Shown here: in pieces, positions 12,701-26,900 of the stretch | Position numbering within the stretch: position 1 is the stretch's first letter | Layout: every line of letters starts with the position of its first letter | NCBI RefSeq assembly: GCF_040436345.1 | Contig: NC_133220.1 | Span: 6,388,436-6,452,435 of the forward strand | Reading direction: 5' to 3' | Length of the DNA: 64,000 nt | Source of the DNA: Pagrus major | Lineage: Eukaryota > Chordata > Actinopteri > Spariformes > Sparidae | The notes under the pieces: model-generated | Databases searched by the model: none | Told to the model about the DNA's origin: nothing | Seen by the model: only the letters and a program-made list of their open reading frames with translations | Translations under genes and position numbers: made by a program

Positions 12701-15700
12701 TCTCGAGGGACGATCCATTTCAGTTTTACAACATTTAAAACTCTATGGGATGTGATTGTGAAAAGAGTTTGTTCACCTCATGTACCTCTGAGCACTGGGT
12801 TGGGCATTCATTTTGAGTGTAATCAGGCACAGGTGTTGTAGCTAGTGGAAGCAGAGTTTTCTTCTCGCGTTTGTGCTCGATGTGAAACATTTTAGACAGC
12901 AATGTTTGGTGAGCTTAGAAATAATTTAATATTCTTGTGTAAACACACGTTAAAAGTGAATCACTCTGTGTTTTGCAGTCAAACCGAAGAACACGTTGTC
13001 CAACTGGGGAATGCTTGTTGCAGAAAAGTTTACAGACCATTTACAGTGCTACAGTTAGTGTTGTCTGTGTAAACACTTATATTTCCCAAAAAGCACATTA
13101 ATGAAAAAAGGTGCCGCTCAGAGAGATCAAAATAGCAAAAGAGTCATCTCATGTGTTGAGCTTACGGGTGAATTTTATTTAAGATCAATAGGCTGACGAA
13201 TCTGCTGAATTATTTTGGCATGAAGCCTCCATCAGAACATATGTGACAGCAGCATCATGTCATTAAAAAGCAATAGCACCTGCACACCTGTGAGAAGATC
13301 CAGACTAACTATTGTTGGGGGGATGACATGCAGCAGCTACGTATAAATGTTAAAAAATATTATCTTTGCTAACATATGTACTGTTTAATAGCAGCCTATT
13401 GGAGAAAACCATCAGTTAAAGTCTGTTGAGTGAATATAAAAATGTAGCACGAGCCCCTTTAACTTCACGCGAGACAAACTTCAGAAGTCACGTGGTGAAA
13501 AATGTGTTCTCTAACCCAACTGGCATCAATCGTCTGGACATCCACACGTGTCATTAGGGACAACACATCTTGTGTTATTTTAACACGTCACCCCACCTGG
13601 CACATTTTTCTTGTTAATGTACACATTATGGTGCATTGTGGGTACTTTGGCTGCATCTACAGAAGTGCCAGCTGCTGTATGTTACGGGGGAAATTGCACC
13701 CTAAAACGGAATTCTTGCTATTTCTACCAGTGACGATAATCCTACATGAACTCACCTTTACCTTTGTGATGTATTCATTTGCAACATGGAACCAACTTCA
13801 CAGGCTGACTATTATAATACATACATAATATAATATTATTCTGACCTACTGCACACAATATGATGATTGAGTATTGTTAGAAAACGCTAATTGTGTTTGG
13901 ATTTTTGACCTCTTTGTCAAGAAAGTCTTAAATAAGGGGAAATGTTCAGAAACAAGCAACATTCACACTCTCACTTAAAATTCATATATTTCAAATTTTA
14001 CACAATCATAAAATAAATATTTAAATAAACATCTTCGATCATAGTTAATGAGGATTAGATTTGTGAAGTTTAGTCATTGGATCAGCATTTTAAAGGTCCG
14101 TACACTACTTTCCTTCAGCTCAAGATATCAAGATGAGCTTTTCTGTCATTTATTTTGGAGGAAAAAAACTAACCTACGTATCATACATTTGTTTCAGTTG
14201 TTTTAATGTCACAACTTGTCAGCTTGTCCATCAAACCATTAGAAAACATGTATCATAAGACTTCAATGGCTGTTAAACCATCTTTTTTTAACTTTCTAAA
14301 ATGTGTCTTTACCACATGATGTAAATTCAGTGTTAGGGTGGAATGCCCCTTTAAACGCTAGCATGTTACCCTGGAACCCCAGTGGAGCTTGTTACACCTG
14401 GTGCTTGTTAAAAGCCCAGTGCAATCCCATGCAAGGGTCAAAGGTCAGCGTTTTACGCTACCTAAACCTGCCGCGCCTCTAAAAGTCCCTTAAGCCTGCA
14501 GATCGATAGCACATGTGTAGAGGACTGTTTTTCAGACAATGGGTCGAGACCTTAGACTGAGGTCCCACCGCTCAGGGAAATGGGTCCCTGGGTTATTCTG
14601 AGGAATTCTGCTCTGTTCCTCTCTACACTGGACTCTTCTTTACTTAGTTGTCAACCTCTTATCTCTATTCACCACTATTAATAACTCTGCTGAGGTTACT
14701 TAAACATGTTCCCAACATGTGCAAGGTCAGAGGTCACTGTTAAGTGCTACTTGTGTGCTAAACCCACACAAAACAATGACAGACTGACAAGATAATCACT
14801 TAACATTTGCACTTGGAGGTCCAGAAAGAGTCCTTAAGTCTGTCAAAATGGGTCACAGAAGTGTAGAACTGCAAACATGAATCAATTAATGGATTAGTTG
14901 TCAGCTATTAAATTAATCGCAAACTATTTTGATAATCGATTCATCAGTTTGAGAAATTTCTTTAAGAGATAAAGGATATAATTCTCTGATTCCAGCTTGT
15001 TAAATGTGAATATTTTCTGGTTTCCTTCCTCCTCTTTGACAGTAAACTGAATATGTTTGGGTTGTGCACAGAACAAGATATTTGAGGACGTCATCTTGGG
15101 CATTGGGAAACACCTCTCAACATTTTCACAATTTTCTAACATTTTAAAAGCCAAACGGCAAATTAACTAACTGAGAAAATATTCAACGGATTATTGGACA
15201 ATGAAAGTAATTGTTAGTTGCAGCCCTAAAATCTCCTTGACTTCTTTATACATTGTATGTTTTGTCTCCATCTTTTGTCATTTCGTTTTGCACCATCTAT
15301 CTCACCTGTCATTCTAATAGTGTAGTTGAATATACAGTGATGACCTTTTCTATGTGTATATGCTGTTGATAACATTTCTGAAGTTTCAGAAGGTGTGTCT
15401 CAAACGCTCATCGACTCCTTCATAGTTCACATTTCTGGACTGAATATATCACAACTGGCCGACAATACCTGTCCAAGTTCAAAGGCTCCTCTGAATGTAG
15501 CGAGAGGTGCAGCTGTTGCCTTCAGTTTCCCATAATTCACACTAGTCAGTGTTTAAGCCGTTTTAAGGTGATTCTCGGTTTAAAACACAGCTGCCTGGTA
15601 GCTGAAACAGATTTCTGACAAAAAGCTGAACTGCAGCTAAACTCAGCAGTGACTTGTAAATTACTAGCAAACGGTCACATGTAGCCTACTTCTTGCATAA

Positions 15701-18700
15701 CTGGTTGTGTTTGTCAGTCAGTAACCAGTTCTCCCATGATTAAAAACAATTTTGTTATCTTGATATGAAATATTTAGTTTGAGTAGGACTTATTATTTCA
15801 CAGTATTTCTGAATATTTGCGGTAACATTCTTTGATTGACAGGAAGACTTCACAGTACAGTACGAAGATGGTTTTCTTACTGGGTTGGCTCCTGGCACCC
15901 TGCAGCTGAGTCAGCTCTAGGGAGTGTTAGATGGCTAACCGAGCTAACTGGCAATCAGAGGCTAGCAACAGTAGCTACGGTACAGCAGTTAGCGATTAGT
16001 TTAATTTACCAAAACTCCCTTAATTACCATGGTACTTATTCCCTGTCGTCAAACTGTCTTGAAAGCATTTAATGACATTTTAACAAGTCCAAATTGCAGC
16101 AATTTACCGAAGTTCAAGAACATTTTTCCCGACATTGTTACAAAAGAGTTTGACTGTGTAATAACACTTGATGACATTTAATGACAATTTACATTTTATT
16201 GACCAGTCCAAATCATGGCGCAATTATAATGGCAAGTCATTTAAAGCCAAGCACACATGACAGTTTAATGTAATGTTAATGCATGAAAGTAATTTGTTTC
16301 TTTAAGTTTAATAATTACGCCTGCTGTGACGTGTATATGACAGGTTATGTTGTCTTTTTCAATGTTTTCATAGTACATTTTCAATAAGATGTATATAAAT
16401 ACTAATTGCACCCCCATTCATTGTTAATACATATAGGTTATTTAGCTCATGCCAGAGGTACATATATTTGATTTTATACTGTAGTATCATTCAGGAAAAT
16501 TCTACAGTATTCAACCCTTGATGGATAAATTGGCTGTGGAAGATTTATATCTTTAGGTCACCTGTTACTTGACAGTCTCTGCAACGTCTGACTCATTGAC
16601 CTTCAGAAGGAAAACCAGTTTTCTTAAATGAAGGAAAATTCCCGCCCTTTGGTCACGTATTGGGCTGTAATATTTATCAAACACAGTTGTGTTGTGTTAC
16701 TACCAGCCAGCTTGTCTTATGATAACCAAAAAGGCAGTCGAGGAGAGCGGCAGTAAAATAATAAATTGATCTACTGAGGCGTCTGTTGAGGGACAAAAAA
16801 GTATTTATGCTTCTTCTGTGATGGATTTCTTTTGTATGAAAGTTCATGTCGGTTCTACAGAAGTCACATACATTTTTTTTTTCATTTGATGAATTACATT
16901 CACACCCAGGAGCTGACACAAAAAAACCCTCTCAGCCAAAGAGCTTCTTAACTGAAGTCACTGAGGTTAAGTGTTTGGTTGAAGGGCTCTTCAGCACCTT
17001 TTTTCTACATTTTCATTCATATTTACAAACTGTTTGAATTTGTGAGAGGCAAAAGAAAGATTTGTTCTGCCAAGTCAAAGTCATTTCAGGTTATAAGAAC
17101 ACTTTTTGGTTTTGATTGTCGATCAAGTATGCCTTACTTTTCACCATGACTTGCTATCACTTTTTTTAATATGGTAATTTTAGACAGGTACATGTTAATG
17201 TTGCCCATATTCATATTTTTATTCTGAATATTTATCCTTATGTTCAGTTTTCCTAATTCTCATAAGTCACTTGCAGGCTGCATATCATTTCGATACATTT
17301 ATTATTTGTTTATGTGACAAATTAAGCTTCAAATCCTTGAATCTTCTTTTTTTATTACTGCAGTCTACTTAATGAACCAAATAGTTTCCCTCCTTTTGAA
17401 TAATTGTCAGCCTCAGTTCCCCTGAATGAGAAGTATCTGGCAGATTATGTCTATCTGTGGATGTTGGGATGGATCATAATGAAAAGGAATCATTGGTCAG
17501 TGAGTCTGTAAATAAACAAAGCTTTAAAGAGGGGTATAAATATAAAAATTTGGCTTCCAAGATGAAAACAGGCTCATTTTCTCTTCACATGAGGCTGTGT
17601 GGTTATATGAACTGTGATCTTTAATGACCTCTATCAGTCACTTGATTAAACGCATTGCATTTTTTAAGTCTAAACCTTTTTAGTTGCTCATGCACAAAGG
17701 CCTACAGACACACTCGCTAAGACGGCGGCAGTTGGCCGCAGGTATCTTGTGAGGATCAGACTCTGCGATTCCTCAGACACACGCTCACCGCCTGCCCTTC
17801 ATCTCATCAGGAGATTCAGTCGATCTTTCCAACCCTCTTTACTTCATTCCAATCCGTCTTTCCATCCCACCTTGCCCGTCTTTCCATATCCCTGCTTATC
17901 CTCGTCGGATTGGAAGCATTCCTACTTTGTCTGTCGAGTCTTGTGCGCATCGGGGAGCAGACATCGCCGCTCGCTGTTATAATATAATAAGACTTAACTT
18001 TGGCTTACACTAAGCCGAACTGTCAAGCTACCACGACATGTGAAATCTATCATCAGTGAGCACAAATGTTGTCAGGACTGAACTCACTTTGTGGGCCAGA
18101 GGAAAAATGTGAACATTGTTTTTTTTAATTGCCGCAGTATGTTTAAGGGGTTTATATAACACAAATTCATACTACTCTATGTATATACTTTATGCTTTGT
18201 ATTCTGTTGGCATCTACATTTAATAAGGACACAGTCAATTTAGCAGCATTATGAGAAAGCCACACTAAAAGAAAACACTGGCATTCATGTAATCAGATCC
18301 TTAATTTCTCAACAATTTGGAAAACAAAACTGCCAACTAAAATTTGTCAGTTTGACATCTAAAAATGTTATTTATTATGACAGTATTTTTTTATTTATTT
18401 TTTATAATGAGAGACGTTTTGTTTTGGCTGACAGTCCACAATTAAATACATGTGCTCAGATACAGAACAGAAGAACAGTGCTGGAAATGAACAGCAGATT
18501 TAACAACAGGAAAGGTGACAATGAAATTAAAATGTGTGTGCACAGCTTTTATTTTGCTTGAATAGAAAATTAACTTTCAAAACGTTAATAATAAATAAAT
18601 TGATCTTAGTCATTTAAAGTTACTAGTTTTTAAGTCTTTTAAAACTTGAATGACAAATAAATGGCAGTGCCTCCACTTAGCAAGAAAATATGAGTAACTG

Positions 18701-20951
18701 ATTCGAATCCAATGAAGAATTATGTTTTCTAACTTAATATTCCCTTTAAAACTCAAAACACTCCTTAATGAAATGTAAATATGACACACACACACACACA
18801 CACACAATACCGTAACTGTATATGATTAATTTAGTTAAATGGAAATGATTTTAAACTAGTAAAAACATAAAACAGACCTAAAACATGTACCAAAACACTC
18901 AAAAGTGGTACCCTTTTTAGCAGAAACGTCTAAAAAGTAACAACTCCTTTTCCCTCATTAATGTTTACAGGTTCTGGGACTATTGATTTTTTAAAAAGTA
19001 AAATGATGGTGGGAGCGGTGGGCAAGTAATGTGATCCGTGTAAGCCCGACCACGGCTAGTGCGAGGCTTACAGAAATAATTTATAAGGAAAGAAATCTAC
19101 AGATGTATATTTCTGTTTGCATTTTTTATGTTAGATATGAAGAAAATGTGAGTAGAAGTGCTGCCAAGTGTGTGGCAAGAAAGTACAAATGCATTTCATT
19201 TGTTAGTGGCAAGGTTAGAGTAGGGGAAAAAAGACTTATCTACTAATCATATGAAATGTATACAAACTGAGGTTTGCATTTTTGCATTGATATGTCAATA
19301 ATGGAAATCAACAACTACATTCTCAGAAAGATTGAGATTATCTGACCACTGAAGCGGTCCCTTCTGAGAGATGACAGTAACAGCAGTGGCACCAAGATAA
19401 TTTGAGTTTGACACCCCTGAGCTAAAACAATTTGCCGTTTCACTTGCTACTGCAGGCTAAGAACCTAAACAGCATGTGTACTGGTTAGTTTTCACCCACC
19501 AATCTCTTAGTTTGCCATCTGCAACATGGTTGAAGGATGAGGAGCTGGGCGATGGTTGACACAGGGATCGATGAGTGAGGCTACAGGCTGACTGGCGGCA
19601 ACAGTCCAGTCAAGGTCAGGTGCGCTCCCGAGTCCACTGCATACATGACAAGTTATCTCAGTGTTTTCACTCAGCTGCCTATCATTTACTTCTCATACAG
19701 AGTTCATGTGCGCTTTAAGCTAGCTGATAACATGAGCACACACTAACGACAGACGGTGACATTAGCTGCGACTGCATTGACAGAAGGGCTAATCCTGCTA
19801 GCGTGCTAATGCGCTAATCGCTCAGTTTCAACACACCACATCCTGACAAAGCAATATAAAATATACACACACAAAAGTATTCACCTCATGGATGAATCCT
19901 TATGTCCGTTACTTGTCGGTAAACTCTGCACCCACTGAAGTATTAGACATAAAAACTCTCCAACAGTTTTACACTTGCTCGGCTGTGTACTGTCCCGTTA
20001 GCCGGTGGCCGCCATGACACCCCGCCCCTCTACCGTCCGACGGGGCTGACGAGTTGACCAATAAAGTTAACATAATCAAAAGATTGACGACTTAACACCC
20101 TCCCAGGCCTAGTCCAAACTAACACGGGTATTTCTGTAAACAGCAACTTGAAAAAAACAGTTTCAGAAATACTCCGTGGTCCATACAACACACCTGAGTA
20201 GGTATATTACATGCTTATCTACGTACACTGCGCATGCGCCTGCCGTTGTAAACAGGAAGCAGATAGAGAGCCGAAGCCACGCCCCTTCCGGTTTCCCTCA
20301 CAGGACCTTTTTTCAGAATAACTTTGTATGGTAGTGAATGGAGAACAACAAATAATTGTTTGATCACGAATTACACATATGTTTGTCAATTTAAGAGATA
20401 TTTTTTCAACTTGAGGAATTCCCAGTTTGTGATAAAACTATCCGGAAACCGGAAGGGGCGTGACTTCGGTTGCTCATTGGTTGCTCAGCAACAGAAATTA
20501 CTGTGAAAGAGGCAGGGAAACACTTCTTTGAGCGGCCATTTTTTTTCTCTCTCTCTCTTCTCCATCAGTGTTTTATGAATGTAAATGTGTGTCTTTATAA
20601 ACATAACTTTAAACAATATAATATAAACCAAAACACATAGAAATTACTAGCTAACCAAGCTACTCTTCAATGCACAGTAAACACACAATTTGAATTTCAG
20701 TCAACTTTATTAACAAAATGACAAAGACCTTTTTTAATACACTTAAAAGCTGATTTTAACGCAATAGGTATTCTCTACTTATGAACACATTTATCTTATT
20801 TATTTCTAAACATTTATTTGCCTGTACTGATATATTTTAGACTGGGCTACACAAGTCTTTGTGCATTAAAAATCAGAATCAGAAATACTTTATTATCCCT
20901 AGAGGAAATTGTTTGTGTTACAGCTGCTCCCATTCAAAGTTCAGAATATGC

Positions 20952-20986
<35 letters not shown>

Positions 20987-23900
20987 TATCAACAAAAACA
21001 AAACAAAAATGCAAGAAATGTACATTTATACAGTGCAATAATTCGATTTGGTTTTACTTTCTTTCATAGCTGCACAGCTTATTTTGATGTAACATTGTGG
21101 CTGCATGTGAATGTCTTCCTGCCCGCAGGATCTACAGATCTGTATATCAAGGAGATCAGTGGTGCATTCCAGAGGAGTCCAGAAATTCTCTCTGTATTTT
21201 GAGGATTAATGGCATCCCCTTTCCGTCTTCATGCTCTCCTCCCCGCCAGTTCCTCAAAGAGCCTTACCCTTCTCAGCTTTAATTTTTTTTTCTCCTCTAT
21301 TTAACCGGACTGTCTCCTGTCCTGATCCGCCCTCTGTGGTCTCCTGCAGCTCAGAGAGACGCATCAGAGGACTGTCGAAGCTGTCTGGAGTGTTCCCGTG
21401 ACAACGGCTGTGTGCGTTGTCCCGAGCGACTCTTCCTGTTCCTGCAGAGGGAGGGGATGTCTCACCATGGAACTTGTCTCCACGCCTGCCCTGCAGGACA
21501 CTACGGACAGAGAGGGAAGGACATCAACCGCTGCATGAGTATGTCTCAAACCAATCACCAGAAAAAAATGTTGGCAATATACGTTTCCGGAAACTACAGA
21601 TATCAGAATGATGTCTCACTCCTATGTCCCATCCCAACATGTCTAAACAGGAAATACATCACTTTAAAAGTCATTTTCATGGTGCTCTTTCTGCAGCATT
21701 TCCCACAATCTGAAATGTTTGAACTGCTCCATTTGTTCTTTCTATCACCTGCATCTCACTTTCATGACTAAAGTAAAAAGAGACAGTTTCTTCCTGAATT
21801 AATTTCTTACTGACTCGATGATGATGGTCTTTCTCCCCTCAGAGTGTCGCTCCCTGGACTGCGAGCACTGTTTCAGCCGTGACTTCTGCACCAAGTGTAA
21901 GGCCGGCTTCCAGCTGCACAAAGGCAAGTGTCTGAGCCGCTGCCCAGAGGGAACCTTCGCCCACCAGACAGACTGCCTCGGTGAGTAAAGACATTACAAA
22001 TACACATTATAATATTTAAAGAACTTACTTCTATTATTTATTCAAATATAAGAAACATTTTACAGAGATGTACTGTTCTTCTGCACGTCACCTGTTACCG
22101 CAAATGGGCTGGAGGCTGAGATCTTACTTCTAATGCACTATTGATTTTGGTCTTTTGATTTCTGGACTGTTAGAAAAAGAAAAGAAGAAAAACAGATTAT
22201 CCTTTTAAATCTGTCCAAGAGTTACTCAGGCACCTGGAGATGGCAGTTTTGATAAACCTGAAAATGCATCAAAAAACTGTGGAACTGCAGCATCTGAACA
22301 CCTGATGCAGGATTCTGATTACTGTCTGCCATTTGTGCAGATGCATCCTAAACATATGCAGTCGTTTGTATAAAAAACTGATGATGTAAAATGATGTAAT
22401 TGTGGAGCAAATGCTGAACAAAAAGTGAAAGTCTGACACTGACGTATTCCATTACTGCCGATCAGATGTAGAAGCCACAGCAGAGCAGATGGAAACCAAA
22501 GTATGTTCATGTTCGCTTGATGAGGTAACTCGGTCTATACAGACATGTGGAGGAGAAATATGTCTGTTAGAAACCTGGGTAATGTTAGAATTATGCATAC
22601 AAGCACATGACTCACCAGATCTCTCTGTGTTTCAACTTCAAATCACATGAGCCCTGGGGCAAAACTCAGAGGCAGAATGCTAATGCGAGCGTGCAACATG
22701 TTCCCACCCCTCGACTCGTCAAATACGGCAGCTTTGGTCAGTGGCCCAGACTTCAAACTCTGATGCTATAGGTACCTCTCTGGCATCAACAACACAATCA
22801 AGTTAGCAAATATAAATATACAACATCTGGTAACATTTTCAAAGTAGAGCTGGCTGAATGACATTTCACATATTGTGTGTTTGGGACTGTTAACATTGTG
22901 AAACGGTTGCAGTTTGGTTAGGTTTAGGCAACAAAGTGACTGGGTTGCGTTTAGGGAAAGGCAATGATTTGGGGTTAAATAAGTATGTGAGTTAGAGAAG
23001 TTACATATTTGTAGGTTATAATAAAATCATTTTTTTTCCCCTTTTCCCTTTTTTCAATTGCCAATTTCTAATATTCTCCAGCAATATAGAACAACTACCA
23101 GACATGTGTTTTAAATAGCCATACAGTCTACATTTGAACAGCAGTGCAGCACAAAACATACACTTTGATCTGCTATGATCCGTCCTACCTGCCCTCTCGT
23201 AAATGGTGCAGAACATTTGGTCTATTCTGTCCACCCTTTCATACCCCGATGGTTGACGTTTTGTCTGTGGTCCTGGCTGCTGTAGGCTTGTTGTATCGTC
23301 ACTTCTTTTTAAAAAATAAAACTGGCCCAGGGATGTCTGCTTTACCTGCGACATTACTGACTTGTGTTAACTACCATCGTAGAGTGGGGCTGTTGCTGGA
23401 GTGAGCGGCTTCTGAACTTCTGTCCTTATATTTTTGACTGAACACTCAGTGAATCTCTCCATGTTTTAGAAGCAGAGACAAAACCAAAACATTGCATTAT
23501 ATAAATTTGTTTTAGTTGTCCCGGCAAAATCGTAGTGGTCACTGGTCACATAACATTAGGTTATGTAATATGTCGTTAATTAAAGCACTTTTTTGAAATA
23601 TTTTCCATTGGACATTTTGGCCGTTGATATTTTCATCTGCTGGACAACTATATGCGTGACACAGGCAAAAAGACGCGTTTGCCAGTTAACATAAACCCTG
23701 GTCGGGGGGGAGAAAAGGCTGGAATGTTGCTTAAAGCGCTGTCACACCCGTAAAACTTTTACTGACTGTTTCAAGTAACTGTCTGTTTGGAAATGTGTGA
23801 ACTTGACCCCAGCCAGCTATAAACTACAGGTCAGCTCTGCGATGGATGCATCAGCGAAGCTAATCTGAGAAGTTTAATCAAACGCAGACGTGTTCCTGCC

Positions 23901-26900
23901 GGATCCTCTCCTTTTATCTGTGGCCATTTTCCTGCAGATCTTCATGTGTGAATGTTACTGAGTACTTGTGGTTTGTGTGTTTTTTATCTCATGTTGAGCA
24001 GATTCTGGTCAGAAATTTGTGATTTTTGATAAATTGCACCTGTTTGCAAGTTAAGTACACTTAGTTTGAACTAAGCAAATCTTGAAATAACTTTAAACAC
24101 TTTCAGACGAATCTAATCTTTGTTCTCGAGTGAGATTATAAAAGTCAACATACTTTTGATCACATTAAATACTGATGACAGCTTAAATGCACATCCAAGC
24201 TACAAATTCTGCCTTTGATTTGGACATCCTGAACTCTTCTGAGACATGAATCCTATCTTCCTCTGGTTCTGATGAACTCTCATCTACTCTTTGTCTCTTC
24301 TTTTTGTCTATTTCTCAGCCAGATCTAATGGAGCCAAACTCTCAATACGACACATGATTCACATTAAAAGTCTTCAGAGAAGTCCTAAAATTTATCTTCA
24401 TATCTCCTTGTGTATCATCCCACCTTTCTGACTAAGTGAGATATATCGTTCACCTCACTCATCATTCGTTGCTGTTCGGGGCTCCAGATTCCTCCTCTGT
24501 CGTCCACCTGCACCATCTGCAGCTACTGTCGTTTCTTGGCAGCGGTACCACATCTGGTTCTCATGGCGATGTTGAGGTTTCATGTCTGACTGTTGGTACA
24601 CACCTCAAGCTACTCCAGAAAAGAGTCAATGGAAATCTATTCATTATAATCTGACGATGATGATTACCAAGAAATGTTGCTCCGTCTTGGCCGATGTTGC
24701 TCGATTTTCCGTTGTGGACCGTGCAGAAAAAAATGCAACTGTCACTGCGAGAGGAATCTACCGTGTGTGAATGCTTCAGCTGGCATTCGTCTATCTGAAA
24801 TGATAGCAATGTGGCTTCCCGGGGGTCTGAAGAAAACATTAGTCTTTATATGTGGTTACCACTGCACGGGTTGTGGATGTAATTCATTGATTTAACTTAA
24901 TTATCTCAGTCTGTGCATTCATCTAACCTGCGTGTGGACAGCTCGCCAAAATAAAATGTTGGCCTTGAATGTTTCTGCAAACCAGGGATACACAAAATTA
25001 ACATTTATACAATACCTATCATATTACATTCACATTATACTGTATGTATACCAGCTGACTCTTATGTTAGGGAGGAAAGGGATGGTGGTGGAGTTACTAG
25101 GGTTGGGTACTATTGACATTTGAAACGATACCGGTGCCTGGAATTCAGGTGGAAACGTGCTTTATTAAATAAACTTTTCTTACTTACTGACTATAACTTG
25201 GTTGGAAATGTCCCAAAGCCTTGTCGCCACTAAAACTGCTGGAGATTGGTTTTGGTGGTTTTGGTCTGTCTTTAAAGGGTTTCTGTGGAACTTCTGTGTT
25301 GTGCTGGAAGCCGGTCGTTGGTCAAAACTACATTTCAAAACTAACTTTAGCGACTGTTGCTGTCTGTTAGTGGAGCAGAGAGAGTCAATGAGACAAGGTA
25401 CTGGAGAACATCCAAAGAAATCCACAGTCCAGCAGCATTAAACAACTTAATTCATCCACAGGCTTGTATAGGCTAAGAAGAGAGACAGGAACATCTTATT
25501 CTTCATGTCATATTACAATTCGCTCACGTATAGCCAATGAAAACGTTATCAATACATGTAAATTGCTACAAATTGTTACATAGAGCCGCTTTAATCATTT
25601 AATCTCTTCTCTTTCTAATCCTCGTCTCTCTTAGAGGACTGTCTCCTGGCTCCACTGGGAGAGTGGAGCGAGTGGAGCGTCTGTCTCCATGATGGCGTCA
25701 ACTGTGGCTTCAGGTGGGGCAAGCAGACCAGGACCCGGGGGGGCGGGCAGTCCGGCAGAACGCCTGAGGAGAAAGCAGCGTCACTTTGCCCGTCCAACAG
25801 TGAGACACAGAGGTGCAGGATGAAGAAAAAGTGTCCTACAGGTGAGAGGGGGAGGGTGGAGGGAGATGGAGGAAGTGCAAAACAGAAGGTGTGATAAGAA
25901 GCTTAAAGATTCAATCCTCATTAGATATAATTTTAAAATCGACCACAAACAAACTGCAGCAGAGCCTGTTTCTTATAAGCACAGCTCCCCTTTAGTTAAT
26001 TTCTCCTTTATTACGTCGGACTGCCAACATCTGCCAACCCTGTTGTTGGTCTGTTGTTATGTGCTGTGTTGACACACTTGTGCAATTTATAATGCCAAGT
26101 GGGAAGGTTGGACCCAATAAAAAAAAAAAAAATTCCAACATGTGCTACTTCTAATTAGCACTTGAAGGCTGACGCTCACAGTTTTCTCCTCTCAGGAGCA
26201 GCGGTGCAGGAAAGCTTCCTTAGTACCTGTTGTTTTTGTTAATTGGATGAAAAGGTTCATGGTTCCTTATTGGTTGACGTAATAATAATGAACCTGCAGA
26301 GCCTGAATACACTCTTATCTTTAATGACTGACATTTGGACACAACTTGTGGTGCAGCACATCAAGTACAAGCAAACAACATGATATATTTGTTGCCAAGC
26401 GTTACATCAGCGTTATTTTAAGAACATTCTCTTTGATAAATTAACTTCAGACTTTACAGTTGTTTCCAATAGAAACTTCAATATCAAGATAGTTTTCAGA
26501 GGCAGGCTCTCTCTCAGATAGCTGTCCTTTATTACTGCTGTAACATCTCAACAGCACATGTCAGATTTAGCACAGCATTGAATCTTGTGAACGAGCAGTT
26601 CTAAGTTAAGCAACTAAATTTGATCTGACGCCACGATCAGCAGCACGGCATCATTTCCTAAACTGTTGAAAGACCGACCAGTTTTGTAATGTGACAACAG
26701 TGTGTTTGGTTTGGTTTAGGCAACATCATGTTTAAATGTGAAGTGTGAAGAAACTACAGCGTGGTGTAGTGTGTTGCAGAGATATCTACTGAAATTAGAT
26801 ATGTTCACTCTTGGGCGGTTGAGCTGGGCCCCATCACACCTGGTGACTCCCGCTGTGATCCAGTGTTTAGCTTATTACTGTCGCAAATGGTGTCCAGCTA

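Larger units (their letters stand above)
9701..21349 (+). other. rspo4 intron 1 (11.6 kb)
   Basis: A GTGAGT donor and a TCCTGCAG acceptor bound the intron. It contains a well-formed MITE (11194-11474), an 'AATCGATTA' hAT-type repeat (14880-15232), a CA microsatellite, a promoter-like GC-rich cluster (about 19970-20240), a second MITE (20271-20469) and a retroelement tail with an ATA run. A compact non-repetitive segment near 10480-10810 is a possible conserved enhancer. No other coding exon is recognised on either strand. Confidence 0.8.

Noticed and set aside
14924..15154. 76-codon - strand open frame
   Set aside because: It lies inside the AATCGATTA-family hAT-type repeat, which is found in thousands of fish loci.
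19885..20016. - strand mini-ORF beginning ATGGCGGCC in the promoter-like cluster
   Set aside because: It stops after five codons, so it is not a protein start by itself.
21350..25841. Assignment to rspo2
   Set aside because: FU1-FU2 identity to RSPO2 and RSPO4 is similar by eye, but fish Rspo2 is much more conserved than this, and the RG, KGKCL and AHQ features plus the chd6-like neighbour favour rspo4. A tree would settle it.
25842..25894. Read-through of rspo4 exon 4 as an alternative C-terminus
   Set aside because: It would add a short tail with little basic character and stop at 25892. A good donor at 25842 and the phase-matched basic exon at 44181 explain the gene better.
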